A DNA stretch of 64,000 nucleotides from Devosia neptuniae (GCF_025452235.1 NZ_CP104965.1:3964501-4028500), one strand, 5' to 3'; shown: positions 25,660 to 34,020, counted from the first letter of the stretch. Notes: a model not told the origin generated them from the letters alone. Translations and numbers: made by a program.

Positions 25660-27097
25660 GGTAACGCTCGTGCATCTCTGCGTAGCCTGGTCGGGCAGCA
25701 TCCCTCACAGCGGAATGGGCCATATCAACGAACAGGTCTATGGACTGAACCCGGCCGTTCCGCTGCTTTGCAACTTCCAGTTCTGCCTTGTTCAGGCATG
25801 CCGACAGGTCGGCATCACGTTCCAACGTGCGGTTGAGGCTCGTTGGCTTTTCGCGTTGCAGATAGTAGGCCTCGCGGTAGAGGAACAACACGGTATCGGC
25901 GTCCTGCTCAATGGCGCCGCTGTCCCTTAGATCGGCCAACGTCGGGCGCTTATCATCCCGCTTCTCGACATCCCGGTTGAGTTGCGACAGCAGCAGTACC
26001 GCCAGGTCGTATTCCCGCGCGATCTCTTTGAGGCCGTCAGTGATCTCACCGATTTCATTGGTCCGATTTCCGGCATAGCGAGAGGTGGGCCGGATCTTGC
26101 CCAGGTGATCGACCACCAGCATATCGAGCGTGAAGCCCGCCTGCTCAGCGTCGGAAATCATCGCCTCAGTTTTTACTCGAATATCGCTAATCATCAGACC
26201 GGACTGGTCCTCGATCCAGATCGGCAAATGATTGAACTCAGTCATTACCTGTTCGATCTGCGCTAGATCGTCGTCGCTGGCCGAGCCGTTGATAATGTCC
26301 TGGTAGGCGATTTTGATGCCGCGCCGGTGGGCCAGGTCAGAGTTGAACCGCGTCACCAACTTTGGGCGGTCCATTTCCAGCGAGAAGAACCCCACGCCAG
26401 CGCCAGTCATCGCTGCGGATGCCGCGACCGCGGTCCCCATGGTTGTTTTGCCCATCGATGGACGCGCGCCCAGCAGCGTCATGTCGCGCTTCTGAAACCC
26501 GCCGGTGAGCCGGTCATAGTCGGCCAGACCTGAACTGATACCAGTAATGCCACCACTGGCGCGCGCGGCGCGCGAGGCCGCCAGAGCGTCACGCGTGGCC
26601 TCAGCGATGGTCTGCCGTGTCTTGCCTCGCCCCCCTACCCTGACCTCCGCCAGGACTTCGTCCATGGTTATTCCCAGCGCCCGCGCCATCTCAACGGGAT
26701 CGGCAGAAGGCTCACGGGCCGCCAGTGCGATGCCCTCGGCTGACGTAGCGATCCGCAGGCGGCCCCATTGCGAAATGACGTTTCTGGCCGCCTGGGCCGC
26801 ATTTCCCACGCCATAGACCGTCTGTCCGGCGATGGTTGCCATGTATTCTGTGATGGGGATGCCGGTCTGCGACAGAAACGCGTTGGCGTCCTGCGGCTCG
26901 ATCAGCTTGGCCACCACCGGCAAATTGGTTGACGAGAAACGTTCGTGGGCGAGCTTGGCCAGCGAAAAGATGATGCGGTGCGCAGGTTCGACGAAGTGGC
27001 GCTCGTCGACCATTGAGAGAGCGGCCCGGCAATCGCCCCCTGAGAGGATCATGCCGAGCAGGTGCTGCTCCGGCGCTGCTACGAAACCATCTGACAT
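25652..27097 (-). CDS. Replicative DNA helicase, DnaB type
   Basis: 481 residues. Residues 1-150 are the N-terminal helical domain (PEQHLLGMILSGGDC...). The RecA-like ATPase has Walker A GARPSMGKTT (around residue 210), Walker B MLVVDHLGKI (around 330), and the conserved LSQLNRDVEKRDDKRP and DLRDSGAIEQDAD motifs of DnaB. Start overlaps the upstream gene stop by one base. The phage thus brings its own hexameric helicase. Both DnaB domains are complete. Confidence 0.93.
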   Translation of the reverse strand: MSDGFVAAPEQHLLGMILSGGDCRAALSMVDERHFVEPAHRIIFSLAKLAHERFSSTNLPVVAKLIEPQDANAFLSQTGIPITEYMATIAGQTVYGVGNAAQAARNVISQWGRLRIATSAEGIALAAREPSADPVEMARALGITMDEVLAEVRVGGRGKTRQTIAEATRDALAASRAARASGGITGISSGLADYDRLTGGFQKRDMTLLGARPSMGKTTMGTAVAASAAMTGAGVGFFSLEMDRPKLVTRFNSDLAHRRGIKIAYQDIINGSASDDDLAQIEQVMTEFNHLPIWIEDQSGLMISDIRVKTEAMISDAEQAGFTLDMLVVDHLGKIRPTSRYAGNRTNEIGEITDGLKEIAREYDLAVLLLSQLNRDVEKRDDKRPTLADLRDSGAIEQDADTVLFLYREAYYLQREKPTSLNRTLERDADLSACLNKAELEVAKQRNGRVQSIDLFVDMAHSAVRDAARPGYAEMHERYHG

Positions 27098-27525
27098 CAG
27101 AGTTTCACTAGCCGTTCGAACTCATCGAATGCAGCAGCGCATGCTAGGAAGTTAGGCATGCCTGGTTGGTCACAGGCCAACTTGAAAGCCCGTTGCATGG
27201 CCTCAAAGGCCTCAGTCTGGGCAATCAAAGGATCAACCTTTTGCGCTGGCTTCTCCGGATTGCCTTTGCCAAGGCCCGCCGCGATCAGGCCCAATGGGTC
27301 ATACTTAGGCGCAGCGGGCACCACTGAGGCGGAGAGATTGGCGCGGCCGGCCTCCCAGCCGAGGCGGCAAGCACTCAGATCATATTTGGCCCAATGCTTA
27401 TCGGGCAGGCTGTCTCGCCATTGAACAAAGGCAGCATCGGATGCGCTGGCGCCGAGCAAATAGGAAACATCGTTGCCTTCAACGTCGGCCATAGCTTCGC
27501 CGTCCGCGATAATGTCGCGTTTCAT
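27097..27525 (-). CDS. Hypothetical early phage protein
   Basis: 142 residues, no known domain. Residues 25-65 (DAAFVQWRDSLPDKHWAKYDLSACRLGWEAGR) are helical with aromatic residues, as in small host-takeover or structural-helper proteins. The stop overlaps the helicase start by one base, so it is the first gene of the replication operon. Promoter region lies in 27526-27661. Confidence 0.55.
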   Translation of the reverse strand: MKRDIIADGEAMADVEGNDVSYLLGASASDAAFVQWRDSLPDKHWAKYDLSACRLGWEAGRANLSASVVPAAPKYDPLGLIAAGLGKGNPEKPAQKVDPLIAQTEAFEAMQRAFKLACDQPGMPNFLACAAAFDEFERLVKL

Positions 27526-27597
27526 AGGTCTAATCCTTGGATAAGTTGGCCGGGTGGCGACGTCACATCAGCCTGCCCGACCGGAACAATTGGGATC

Positions 27598-27613
27598 GGC
27601 GCAAAACTGCGCC
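27598..27613. repeat. Perfect inverted repeat upstream of the replication operon
   Basis: GGCGCA-AAAC-TGCGCC is a 6-bp perfect stem in the 136-bp gap between the repressor and the replication genes. No T run follows, so it may be an operator or RNA hairpin and not a terminator. Confidence 0.35.
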
Positions 27614-27661
27614 GGTTGCCTCAGCTCAATGCCGGGCCCTCGCGCGCATGCACGTGAGGGT

Positions 27662-27874
27662 TCATACCGCGTGCTCGATGTTGACGAAGTCGTGGGCCGC
27701 CAAACCGTCGTGCTTGAACAACGTGCAGAGCTTGCGGACCAGATCCAGTGACGGGTCTTGCTTGTTGTGCTCGATGCGCGAGATGGTCGCAGACGAGACG
27801 CCCACTTCCTTGGCCAGATTCTTCACAGTAAGGCCGCGCTCCTGGCGCACCACTCGTAGCCTGTGCATCGGCAA
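27662..27874 (-). CDS. XRE-family regulator, probable lysogeny repressor
   Basis: 70 residues that are almost only a helix-turn-helix: LRVVRQERGLTVKNLAKEVGVSSATISRIEHNKQDPSLDLVRKLCTL. No C-terminal dimerisation or self-cleavage domain, so it is shorter than CI repressors. It is divergent from a second XRE gene, with two operator copies in the shared 124-bp region (27886-27902 and 27963-27979). One operator lies 12 bases upstream of its start, so it probably regulates itself. Which of the two regulators keeps lysogeny is not decidable from sequence. Confidence 0.72.
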   Translation of the reverse strand: MPMHRLRVVRQERGLTVKNLAKEVGVSSATISRIEHNKQDPSLDLVRKLCTLFKHDGLAAHDFVNIEHAV

Positions 27875-27885
27875 ATCACCTTAAG

Positions 27886-27902
27886 GTTGCGTTTAGCGTA
27901 AC
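27886..27902. promoter_or_regulatory. Phage operator 1
   Basis: GTTGCGTTTAGCGTAAC, a near-palindrome (GTTNCG...CGTAAC) directly upstream of the leftward XRE gene. Same sequence family as the sites at 27963, 28365 and 28398. Confidence 0.75.
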
Positions 27903-27962
27903 CTATGAGAAATTTACTAGTTACGCAAGATGCTGCGGACTTTGGTGCTTGAGCGGTGTAAG

Positions 27963-27979
27963 ATTGCATTCAGCGTAAC
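27963..27979. promoter_or_regulatory. Phage operator 2
   Basis: ATTGCATTCAGCGTAAC, 19 bases before the start of the rightward XRE gene. It matches operator 1 at 13 of 17 positions. Confidence 0.72.
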
Positions 27980-27998
27980 AACTTAGCCGGGAACCTCC

Positions 27999-28334
27999 AT
28001 GTCGAACCGATTCCAAAAGCAGGGTACCCGCCATCGCCACTTCATTCGCGAATGGCGTACCTATCGCGGCCTGACGCAAGAAATGCTTGCGGAGCGACTC
28101 GACATCTCCAAGGCCAGCCTCTCGCGCCTAGAGACAGGTAAGCAGCCTTATACACAGGATATGTTGGAGGCGCTTGCCGAAGCTCTAATGTGTGAGCCTG
28201 CCGATCTGATCATGCGTGACCCAACGTCCCAGGACGCCATATGGAGCATATGGGAGAACGCCTCGCCGGCTCAAAGAACCCAAATCACCACCGTTGTGAA
28301 AGCTCTTTTCGACGCAGACAAGAAGGCGTCTTGA
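27999..28334 (+). CDS. XRE-family regulator, Cro-like
   Basis: 111 residues. Residues 12-70 form a helix-turn-helix (IREWRTYRGLTQEMLAERLDISKASLSRLETGKQPY), followed by a helical C-terminal region rich in charged residues. First rightward early gene, opposite the small repressor. GGAACCTCC precedes the ATG. Operators lie on both sides: one before its start, two after its stop. A role as the antirepressor (Cro) is a reasonable inference; the extra C-terminal region could instead make it the main repressor. Confidence 0.75.
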   Translation: MSNRFQKQGTRHRHFIREWRTYRGLTQEMLAERLDISKASLSRLETGKQPYTQDMLEALAEALMCEPADLIMRDPTSQDAIWSIWENASPAQRTQITTVVKALFDADKKAS

Positions 28335-28364
28335 GCAACATAAAATCAGCGGCCGGATAAAATT

Positions 28365-28381
28365 GTTGCATCTAGCGTAAC
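28365..28381. promoter_or_regulatory. Phage operator 3
   Basis: GTTGCATCTAGCGTAAC, between the rightward XRE gene and the next early gene. It probably controls a second rightward promoter for the early genes. Confidence 0.75.
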
Positions 28382-28397
28382 TCAACGCTTGACGGAC

Positions 28398-28414
28398 CTT
28401 GCGTTTAGCGTAAC
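28398..28414. promoter_or_regulatory. Phage operator 4
   Basis: CTTGCGTTTAGCGTAAC, 33 bases after operator 3 (start to start, three helical turns), 31 bases before the start of the gene at 28445. Confidence 0.75.
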
Positions 28415-28444
28415 TTGATCCTCAGAAGTGATCTGGAGGTCAAG

Positions 28445-28807
28445 ATGCCTGCACCAATGAAGTCAGTTGCCGATACCGGCCGTTCTGACGACCTCTCGTT
28501 CGTCGTGCTGAAAGGCAAAGCGGGCGGCGGGTTCGACTATTGGAACGTCGAGAGCACCGGCGACTATTCAGCCGACTGCGAGCTGGGTCGGCGGCTGGGC
28601 GTGGAATATCTCGAGTACATTGGTCTGCACCCGACCAATGGCAACGTCTCGCTGCTGGGCTGCATCGTGGACAGCATGATGGCCCGCCGCCGCGAACCTC
28701 ACACCAGCTATGGTCGGCACGCCACCGGCGTGGAGATTGCCTTCCTTGCCACCGTCAATGGATACGCGATGGCCACTTCGAAGGTCGTCACCGATCAGGA
28801 CGCCTGA
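28445..28807 (+). CDS. Hypothetical early phage protein
   Basis: 120 residues from MPAPMKSVADTG, chosen for the CTGGAGG site upstream. No recognised domain; alternating beta strands and helices, with a central DYWNVESTGDYSADCELGRRLGVEYLEYI segment suggesting a small globular fold. It follows operators 3 and 4, so it should be switched with the lysogeny decision. Confidence 0.6.
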   Translation: MPAPMKSVADTGRSDDLSFVVLKGKAGGGFDYWNVESTGDYSADCELGRRLGVEYLEYIGLHPTNGNVSLLGCIVDSMMARRREPHTSYGRHATGVEIAFLATVNGYAMATSKVVTDQDA

Positions 28808-28881
28808 CCCCGAGCAAATCGGCTCGGGCAAGCGCGCCAACGCTCCCCGAGCCTTCCATCAAGACCTTGGAGGATCAATCA

Positions 28882-29397
28882 ATGGATACCACGAAGCATA
28901 GCACCGAGGTTCTGGCTGGCAAAGGCGAGTCCGCTTTAGCCATATTGCTGGCGGGCCTCGTAGCTTCGAACCGGCTCTATGACCGATACGAAGATTTGGA
29001 GAGAGCCGAGAAGGCGCAGGACCACCATTTCCCGGCCAACTACTTTGAACGGGCCAGCAAAGAGCAGATCGACATCTATTACGAGTTGCTGGACGTCATG
29101 CCCTATTTCCCGGCGACTAACCTCATCGAAGCCGCTGCTCAGGTCGGCCAAGCCATGAACGTGATCAGCATGGCATACGACCAGTTGCCGGAGGAACCAA
29201 AGGAAGCCGAGGCCTGCTTCCAAAAGATGGAGAAGACGGTAAGCAGGCTGCTTCATTCCGCAATTCGGGTGATGGAGCGCGATGGCGCGTTCTCTCTTGC
29301 AGCCATGGGGCTTGAGAGTATCCGAGGGGCAAATCTCGACCCTTGGGCCGACATCGAGGCCGTCGTTTCGGACTTGCAGAAGCAGGGGGTGAAGTGA
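28882..29397 (+). CDS. Hypothetical early phage protein, helical
   Basis: 171 residues from MDTTKHSTEV, preceded by TTGGAGG; a longer frame begins upstream inside the previous gene but lacks a ribosome site. Mostly helical. An N-terminal weakly hydrophobic segment (ALAILLAGLVASNRLY) may be a buried helix. The stop overlaps the next start (ATGA-type). No function assigned. Confidence 0.6.
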   Translation: MDTTKHSTEVLAGKGESALAILLAGLVASNRLYDRYEDLERAEKAQDHHFPANYFERASKEQIDIYYELLDVMPYFPATNLIEAAAQVGQAMNVISMAYDQLPEEPKEAEACFQKMEKTVSRLLHSAIRVMERDGAFSLAAMGLESIRGANLDPWADIEAVVSDLQKQGVK

Positions 29398-29900
29398 TGC
29401 GATCCGATATTGTCCCAGGTGCGAGCATGGACATTGCTGACCTGTACGCCGAGTGGAGCCAGGTGCGGGAGAAGACCTTCCCAGACGATGAACGGACGAG
29501 GGCGAACTACGCCGTCTATTGCCAGTTGCAGGAACAAATCCTGTCTATTGAGCCTCAGACCGCACGTGACTTCGCAGTTCAGTTGGTAGTTGAAACGGAC
29601 CACGGCGAAAGCGATTATCGGCCCGGCTTCTTCATCGACAGGGTGTTGGCAATTGCCAATACCCCTAGCGCCAAAACACCGGATTACGACCCACGGAAGG
29701 TCACAGCGGCCGGCGATGAACTCAATCGTGGAATTGCAATCATCAATACGGTGTGGCTAGCACTCGGCGCGGCCGAAATTGACGAAGATTACGAACGGCT
29801 CCGCGACACCCTATACGAGGGACAGCGCAAGCTATTGGCGGCCGAAAGGCTAATCGGCCTCTACAGTGCGCAGGCAGCGACAGATGAGGGGGTCGTGTGA
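29397..29900 (+). CDS. Hypothetical early phage protein
   Basis: 167 residues from MRSDIVPG, overlapping the previous stop by 1 base (GTGATG). Largely helical with many charged residues and a C-terminal leucine-rich helix. No known domain. Its stop overlaps the next gene by 4 nt, so the early genes form one translationally linked operon. Confidence 0.6.
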   Translation: MRSDIVPGASMDIADLYAEWSQVREKTFPDDERTRANYAVYCQLQEQILSIEPQTARDFAVQLVVETDHGESDYRPGFFIDRVLAIANTPSAKTPDYDPRKVTAAGDELNRGIAIINTVWLALGAAEIDEDYERLRDTLYEGQRKLLAAERLIGLYSAQAATDEGVV

Positions 29901-30163
29901 TGACCCGAATCGATAGTCCGCTAACCTTGGCGGTTGACAGCGCGTACGATCTCAACGCGCTGCTGATCACGTGTCACATGGCACTCGACGCGATGGAGAA
30001 CTACCCGTCCCCTTCCGATATTGCCCGCATTGGCGGTGCGGTAAAACGAGTGCTCCGGGAAGTGGCGGCCCCGCTGGTCGAGGGCTGCATCGACGCCCTC
30101 GAACTTGCCGAGAGCGCCGAGGGGGGCGGGAATGAACCAGCAGGACAATCCCGAACCGCTTGA
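29897..30163 (+). CDS. Hypothetical early phage protein
   Basis: 88 residues, helical. Starts in ATGATG at 29897 and overlaps the excisionase-like gene by 32 nt at its 3' end. Unknown function. Confidence 0.5.
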   Translation: MMTRIDSPLTLAVDSAYDLNALLITCHMALDAMENYPSPSDIARIGGAVKRVLREVAAPLVEGCIDALELAESAEGGGNEPAGQSRTA

Positions 30164-30326
30164 CCTCGTGTGGGGCGCTGCGGCAATTGCGAAAGTCATC
30201 GGGCATACGACACGGGCGACGTTCCATATGCTGGAGGCAGGCGAGCTTCCAGCGCGGCAGATCGGGCGAAGGTGGGTAGCAAGTCGCAAGGCTCTCGAAA
30301 ACTTCTTTGCCGAAGCGACAGGCTGA
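30132..30326 (+). CDS. Excisionase-like MerR/HTH_17 protein
   Basis: 64 residues from MNQQDN, chosen for GGGGGGCGGGA upstream. The core LVWGAAAIAKVIGHTTRATFHMLEAGELPARQIGRRWVASRKALENFF is a winged helix-turn-helix of the excisionase / HTH_17 group that binds att DNA. It lies 43 bp before the integrase, the usual place for Xis. It may direct Int towards excision. Confidence 0.75.
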   Translation: MNQQDNPEPLDLVWGAAAIAKVIGHTTRATFHMLEAGELPARQIGRRWVASRKALENFFAEATG

Positions 30327-30369
30327 TATTAATCCTCTTCCAGATTGAACACGACGAAAGGCCCACCCG

Positions 30370-31564
30370 ATGAGCGTCCGCAAACGCAAATGGACCACTG
30401 CCAAGGGTGAAGTCAAAGAGGCGTGGCAGGTCGATTATGTTGACGGCCAGGGCAAACGCCAGCGCCAGTCATTCAGCAAGAAAAAAGGAAGCGGACGCCT
30501 TTGAGCTAAAGGCAAGGGGCGAGGTCCGCGACGGCGTCCATGTTCCCGACAGCGAGACGATCACTGTTGATGCGGCCGGCACCCTATGGCTCAAGAGCGG
30601 TGCCGCCGAGGGATTGGAGCGCACGACGCTCGACCAGCGCCGGCAGCATTTGAACCTGCATATCAAGCCCTTCATCGGCAACACCAAGCTTAACAAGCTG
30701 ACTGTGCCCAGCATCAGGGCTTTTCAGGACACCTTGCGGGAGAACGGCCGGTCGCCGGCCATGGTGAAGCGCGTCACTGTATCGCTCGGCTCGATCCTGG
30801 CGGACGCTCAATTGCGCGGCCACTCGATACGCAATCCCGTTCATGAAATGTCGCGGGCGAAATCCAGCCGGGTAAAGGTGGAGAAGCGCCAGCAGAAACG
30901 ACTTGAGATTGGCGTTGATATTCCGACCACCGCCGAAGTCAAAGCGCTGATCGCCGCAGCCGAAGGCCGTTGGCGCCCACTGATCATCACAGCCGTTTTC
31001 ACCGGTTTGCGCGCGTCCGAGTTGCGTGGACTGCGCTGGGCGGACGTCGACCTAGCTGGCGCAATGCTGCATGTCCGCCAGCGCGCCGACCGCTATCACG
31101 CCATAGGCATGCCCAAGACCGACGCTGGGCAACGCAAGGTGCCGATGACTCCGATGACGGTGAACGTCTTGCGGGAATGGAAGCTGGCTTGCCCCAAGGG
31201 CGAACTGGACCTCGTGTTTCCCACCGGCGCCGGCAAGGTCGAGGGACATAGCAACATGGTAAATCGGGGGCTGATCCCCACCATGATCGCGGCCGGTGTG
31301 ACGACCATCACGGGGCGCGACGACGAGGACAACCCAACCATTGCCGCGAAATACTCTGGCCTGCATGCCCTGCGCCATTGGTTCGCGTCCTGGTGCATCA
31401 ACCGCCGCGCTGATGGCGGTCTGGAGCTAACACCCAAGGCGGTTCAGGAGCGCATGGGCCATTCAAACATCGCGGTGACGCTGGACACTTATTCGCATCT
31501 GTTCCCCACCCAGGATGAGCAGGCAGCGCTTGCCGCCGCCGAGCGCGGAATCTTCGGCGTCTAA
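30370..31564 (+). CDS. Tyrosine-family phage integrase, frameshifted near N-terminus
   Basis: The natural start MSVRKRKWTTAKGEVKEAW at 30370 has the typical arm-binding N-terminus, but the frame ends after about 44 codons. The rest (KEADAFELK... to 31564) is in another frame and covers the core-binding domain (about 70-160) and the catalytic domain with Arg in FTGLRASELRGL, H-x-x-R in LHALRHWF, and the final Tyr in LDTYSHLF. One surplus base at the A6GG run (30481-30488) explains the break; removing it gives about 397 residues. So the gene is either a real mutant or a sequencing error. It integrates at tRNA-Gln. Confidence 0.85.
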
Positions 31565-31573
31565 CACCCAGAC

Positions 31574-31593
31574 GGCACACGGATGGCACATGG
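31574..31593 (+). repeat. Direct repeat near att, possible integrase arm sites
   Basis: GGCACACGG and GGCACATGG repeat with an 11-bp period, between the integrase stop and the tRNA fragment. Arm-type binding sites for tyrosine integrases are short direct repeats in this position; two copies are visible here. Confidence 0.4.
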
Positions 31594-31626
31594 AATGCCG
31601 GAACCCCATGTTTCAAGGCGATTTTA

Positions 31627-31675
31627 GCGGACTCTGACTCCGTCAATCTTGGTTCGAATCCAGGTTCCCCAGCCA
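31627..31675 (+). other. attachment site: 3' half of tRNA-Gln(CTG)
   Basis: From the anticodon arm (GCGGA CTCTGAC TCCGT, anticodon CTG) through the T-arm (CTTGG TTCGAAT CCAGG) to TTCCCCAGCCA, this is the 3' half of a tRNA-Gln. The 5' half (TGGGGAA acceptor strand and D-arm) is missing upstream. It directly follows the integrase, so it is one prophage end; the intact, repaired tRNA gene should be at the other end, left of this window. Confidence 0.85.
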
Positions 31676-31910
31676 ATACTCCCGTAAGTCACTGATATCG
31701 CAATACGCCCATAGCCCCGCCGGTCTTAGCGCGTGTCACGGGCACACTTTAGTGACCCACCAACCAGCTAAATGTGCGTCGGCCAGCGGTCGGGGAGCGT
31801 TACGGGCTCAGATGCGGCGGTCGGTGAAGGGCAGTAGGTTCGTTCGTTTGTAATGTCATTACATAACGCAGCATGCCTGAACAATGCCAAGATGTGAATC
31901 CCACCTCGAA

Positions 31911-32699
31911 CTATTTCTGCCGCTTCTTTCTATAGCTAAAACGCCCCCGCCTCTTCTCTCCGGGTAAATGGAGGTCGTGCCGAATGAAGAACGTCCGCTC
32001 TTCCTCTTGATAGCTGAAAAGAAACGTAGGCAGTTCGCGCAATCCGATGGACTTTCCAAGCTCAGAAGGCAGGATTGGCTCAGCGTTCAAAGTGGGAAAG
32101 CCGCGCCTTTTCCGGGCCTGTCGAAACTTCCGGCAAAGTGCTCCATCCATTGTGAGGAAATAGCTGGCACCGGCGTGGTGGGCGGTATGGATATGCCAAA
32201 CGTCCAGAACGTCCTTGGGATGATCAATGAACTTCCGCAGAGTTTGAAATGGCTCAACAGCGTTGCGGAGCAATCTTGCCGACTGTTCTTCCGCCGTTTC
32301 GAACAGAGCAGTCAGTTTCTCTTCAACCCACGGTATTTCTATCCCCGAGAAGATGTTTAGGTCACTGCTTTCATAGCCCCGCATCATTCCCGGAGGGTGG
32401 CGAACTGCTTCAACGTGCAGTTCGTTAGACGTAAACAACTTCAGATGCCCACTCCGCGCGAGTTCGGCAATGCCCGTAAGGTAAGTAATCTCTCGATATT
32501 CTTCACTTGCATTTTGTGGCGAATGGATTGGGATTCGTGCCGAATATCCGCTGTCAAATTCAAAATCGCCCCAAGTTTTCGGCCCCGTGGAAACCCAGGC
32601 TGTGCCGTGCGTGACGCCTTTCGCGATAGCTGAGTTATCAATTACCAGCTTTAGCGGGCCTGATTTTTTTATATTATGGCGGGGAAGAGCCAGTGACAT
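31911..32699 (-). CDS. Putative PIN-like nuclease-fold protein
   Basis: 262 residues from MSLALPRHN; an upstream ATG at 32777 adds 26 basic residues. Acidic residues sit where PIN domains have them: LVIDNS near the N-terminus, an E in TYLTGIAELA, DVWHIHTAHHAGASYFLTMD near residue 175-195. The C-terminus is very basic (HDLHLPGEKRRGRFSYRKKRQK). The gene lies just outside the prophage att site in DNA that looks lower in GC than its surroundings, with no partner antitoxin visible. A toxin or RNA-processing role is possible, not proven. Confidence 0.45.
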   Translation of the reverse strand: MSLALPRHNIKKSGPLKLVIDNSAIAKGVTHGTAWVSTGPKTWGDFEFDSGYSARIPIHSPQNASEEYREITYLTGIAELARSGHLKLFTSNELHVEAVRHPPGMMRGYESSDLNIFSGIEIPWVEEKLTALFETAEEQSARLLRNAVEPFQTLRKFIDHPKDVLDVWHIHTAHHAGASYFLTMDGALCRKFRQARKRRGFPTLNAEPILPSELGKSIGLRELPTFLFSYQEEERTFFIRHDLHLPGEKRRGRFSYRKKRQK

Positions 32700-33084
32700 T
32701 TGAACCGTCAATGGCACAATTTTGCGCCAGCAAGTGTGCCTGAATCTCCGCCAAAATATCCGCACCTTCGTGAGCATGGATATTTCCTAACCTCACTGAT
32801 TCTTTCAAATTATACTTATCGGCGGTCGGTAGCAGTCAATAGCTGATGGCCTTTACAAGTTCAGCGCGGCGCCTCAACGTTCCTTCCTGCTCGACACCAT
32901 CGCTTGACCCATAGAGCCAGCTAGGGGTCCCAAAGGTGGCACACTTTGGTCCACTTTTGGCCGTTCATCTTTTATAACACATTGAAATTGATATTCATTT
33001 TACCATGAAGATTGGGAACAGGCTCTCTAGCCAATCCTCCTTAAGTCCATGCCAGCCGCATCACTGATTCATTTTAGTGGTCTA
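32700..33084. other. Intergenic, lower-GC stretch without a gene
   Basis: About 385 bases with no convincing reading frame. It holds AT-rich runs (for example around 32,970-33,005) and a second copy of GGCACACTTT (32,939-32,948) also found at 31,741-31,750. It may be a remnant of an older insertion. Confidence 0.5.
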
Positions 33085-34020
33085 TCACTTCTTCTTAAGC
33101 TCGGGCTTCGGCGCGATTTCGGGATCCGGCCCCAGCAGGCGGGGGGCGTGTTCGGCTAGGCGTTGGGAGATGAAGTCGATGAAGAGGCGCACTCGTTTGG
33201 TGCGCCGGGTTTCGCCTTGGGAGAGAATCCACAGGGCGCCGTGCGAGCCGTTGAGCGTGGCGGGCGCACGCACGAGGTCCGGCTCGGCGTCTCCTACGAA
33301 ACGGGGCAGCAGACCGATGCCCAATCCCTGGCGAAGGGCGGCGAGGTGAGTACTGGTTTCGGGGGCGCAGAACAGGCCTTCGATCGGGATTTCGCCGCAG
33401 AGCGCCCAATCAGGAGCCCGATCAGTCCCTTTGGATACCCACCTCACGTGCTGCAGCGCGCCTGCGGTCCATTGTTCGAGCAATGAACTGGACAGATAGG
33501 CGCCGATGCGCAGTTCCGGACCCTGCAGGCCATGCAGGTTAAGTGGCAGCGCTTCGCGGTCGAGCACAACGCGAAGCGCTACGTCGGCCTCGCGATTGGT
33601 CAGGTTCACCTTGGCTTCCGAGGACAGGATGGTCAGTTCCACCTCGGGATGGCGCCGGCAGAATTCGGCAAAATCGGGCATTAGCAGGTGCGTGGCTATG
33701 GTCTGGGCCATTGCGACGACCAGTGGGCCGCCAATGCCTTCGTCCCGCCCCCAGACCAGGCCCTCGAGCCGACTCGAGGACAATTCCATCTCCTCGGCCA
33801 GGGCCAGGACGTCGTGGCCCGAGCCGGTCAGTTGATACCCGGCCGGCTTTTTCTCGAACAGCCGCGCGCCCAATCGCCCCTCGAGTTGCGAAATGCGGCG
33901 CAGCACCGTGGTGTGGTTGACCTTGAGCCGCTCGGCTGCGGATCGCACCGATCCGCTTCGCGCGACCGCGAGAAAAAAGCGCACATCGTCCCAATCGATC
34001 ACATTCAGTTCCTCTGCCAA
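33085..34020 (-). CDS. LysR-family transcriptional regulator
   Basis: 311 residues. The helix-turn-helix covers residues 10-65 (WDDVRFFLAVARSGSVRSAAERLKVNHTTVLRRISQLEGRLG), followed by a periplasmic-binding-protein-like effector domain (95-300). It is divergent from the NAD(P)-binding gene at 34172, and a 151-bp gap between them should hold shared operators. It likely controls the following two redox genes. Effector unknown. Confidence 0.9.
   Translation of the reverse strand: MAEELNVIDWDDVRFFLAVARSGSVRSAAERLKVNHTTVLRRISQLEGRLGARLFEKKPAGYQLTGSGHDVLALAEEMELSSSRLEGLVWGRDEGIGGPLVVAMAQTIATHLLMPDFAEFCRRHPEVELTILSSEAKVNLTNREADVALRVVLDREALPLNLHGLQGPELRIGAYLSSSLLEQWTAGALQHVRWVSKGTDRAPDWALCGEIPIEGLFCAPETSTHLAALRQGLGIGLLPRFVGDAEPDLVRAPATLNGSHGALWILSQGETRRTKRVRLFIDFISQRLAEHAPRLLGPDPEIAPKPELKKK

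Larger units (their letters stand above)
1..31675. mobile_element. Podovirus-type (P22-like) prophage, right-hand part
   Basis: A near-continuous phage gene set fills this stretch: terminases, portal, capsid, tail and ejection proteins, lysozyme-like protein, tail fibre, tail spike, replication helicase, divergent XRE regulators, excisionase-like protein and tyrosine integrase. It ends at a 3' tRNA-Gln fragment beside the integrase, which is the classical att arrangement. The left boundary is outside the window, so the full length is unknown. Structural genes run leftwards, early control genes rightwards. The absence of tail sheath, tube and tape-measure genes, together with P22-type portal, gp4 and gp10 homologues, points to a short-tailed phage. 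Two structural or integration genes carry frameshifts, so inducibility is uncertain. Confidence 0.93.

Noticed and set aside
27919..27930. Fifth phage operator (GTTACGC)
   Set aside because: Only a half-site in inverse orientation; the rest of the 17-bp pattern is missing.
31600..31675. Complete tRNA-Gln gene
   Set aside because: The 5' acceptor strand and D-arm are absent; only the 3' half is present.
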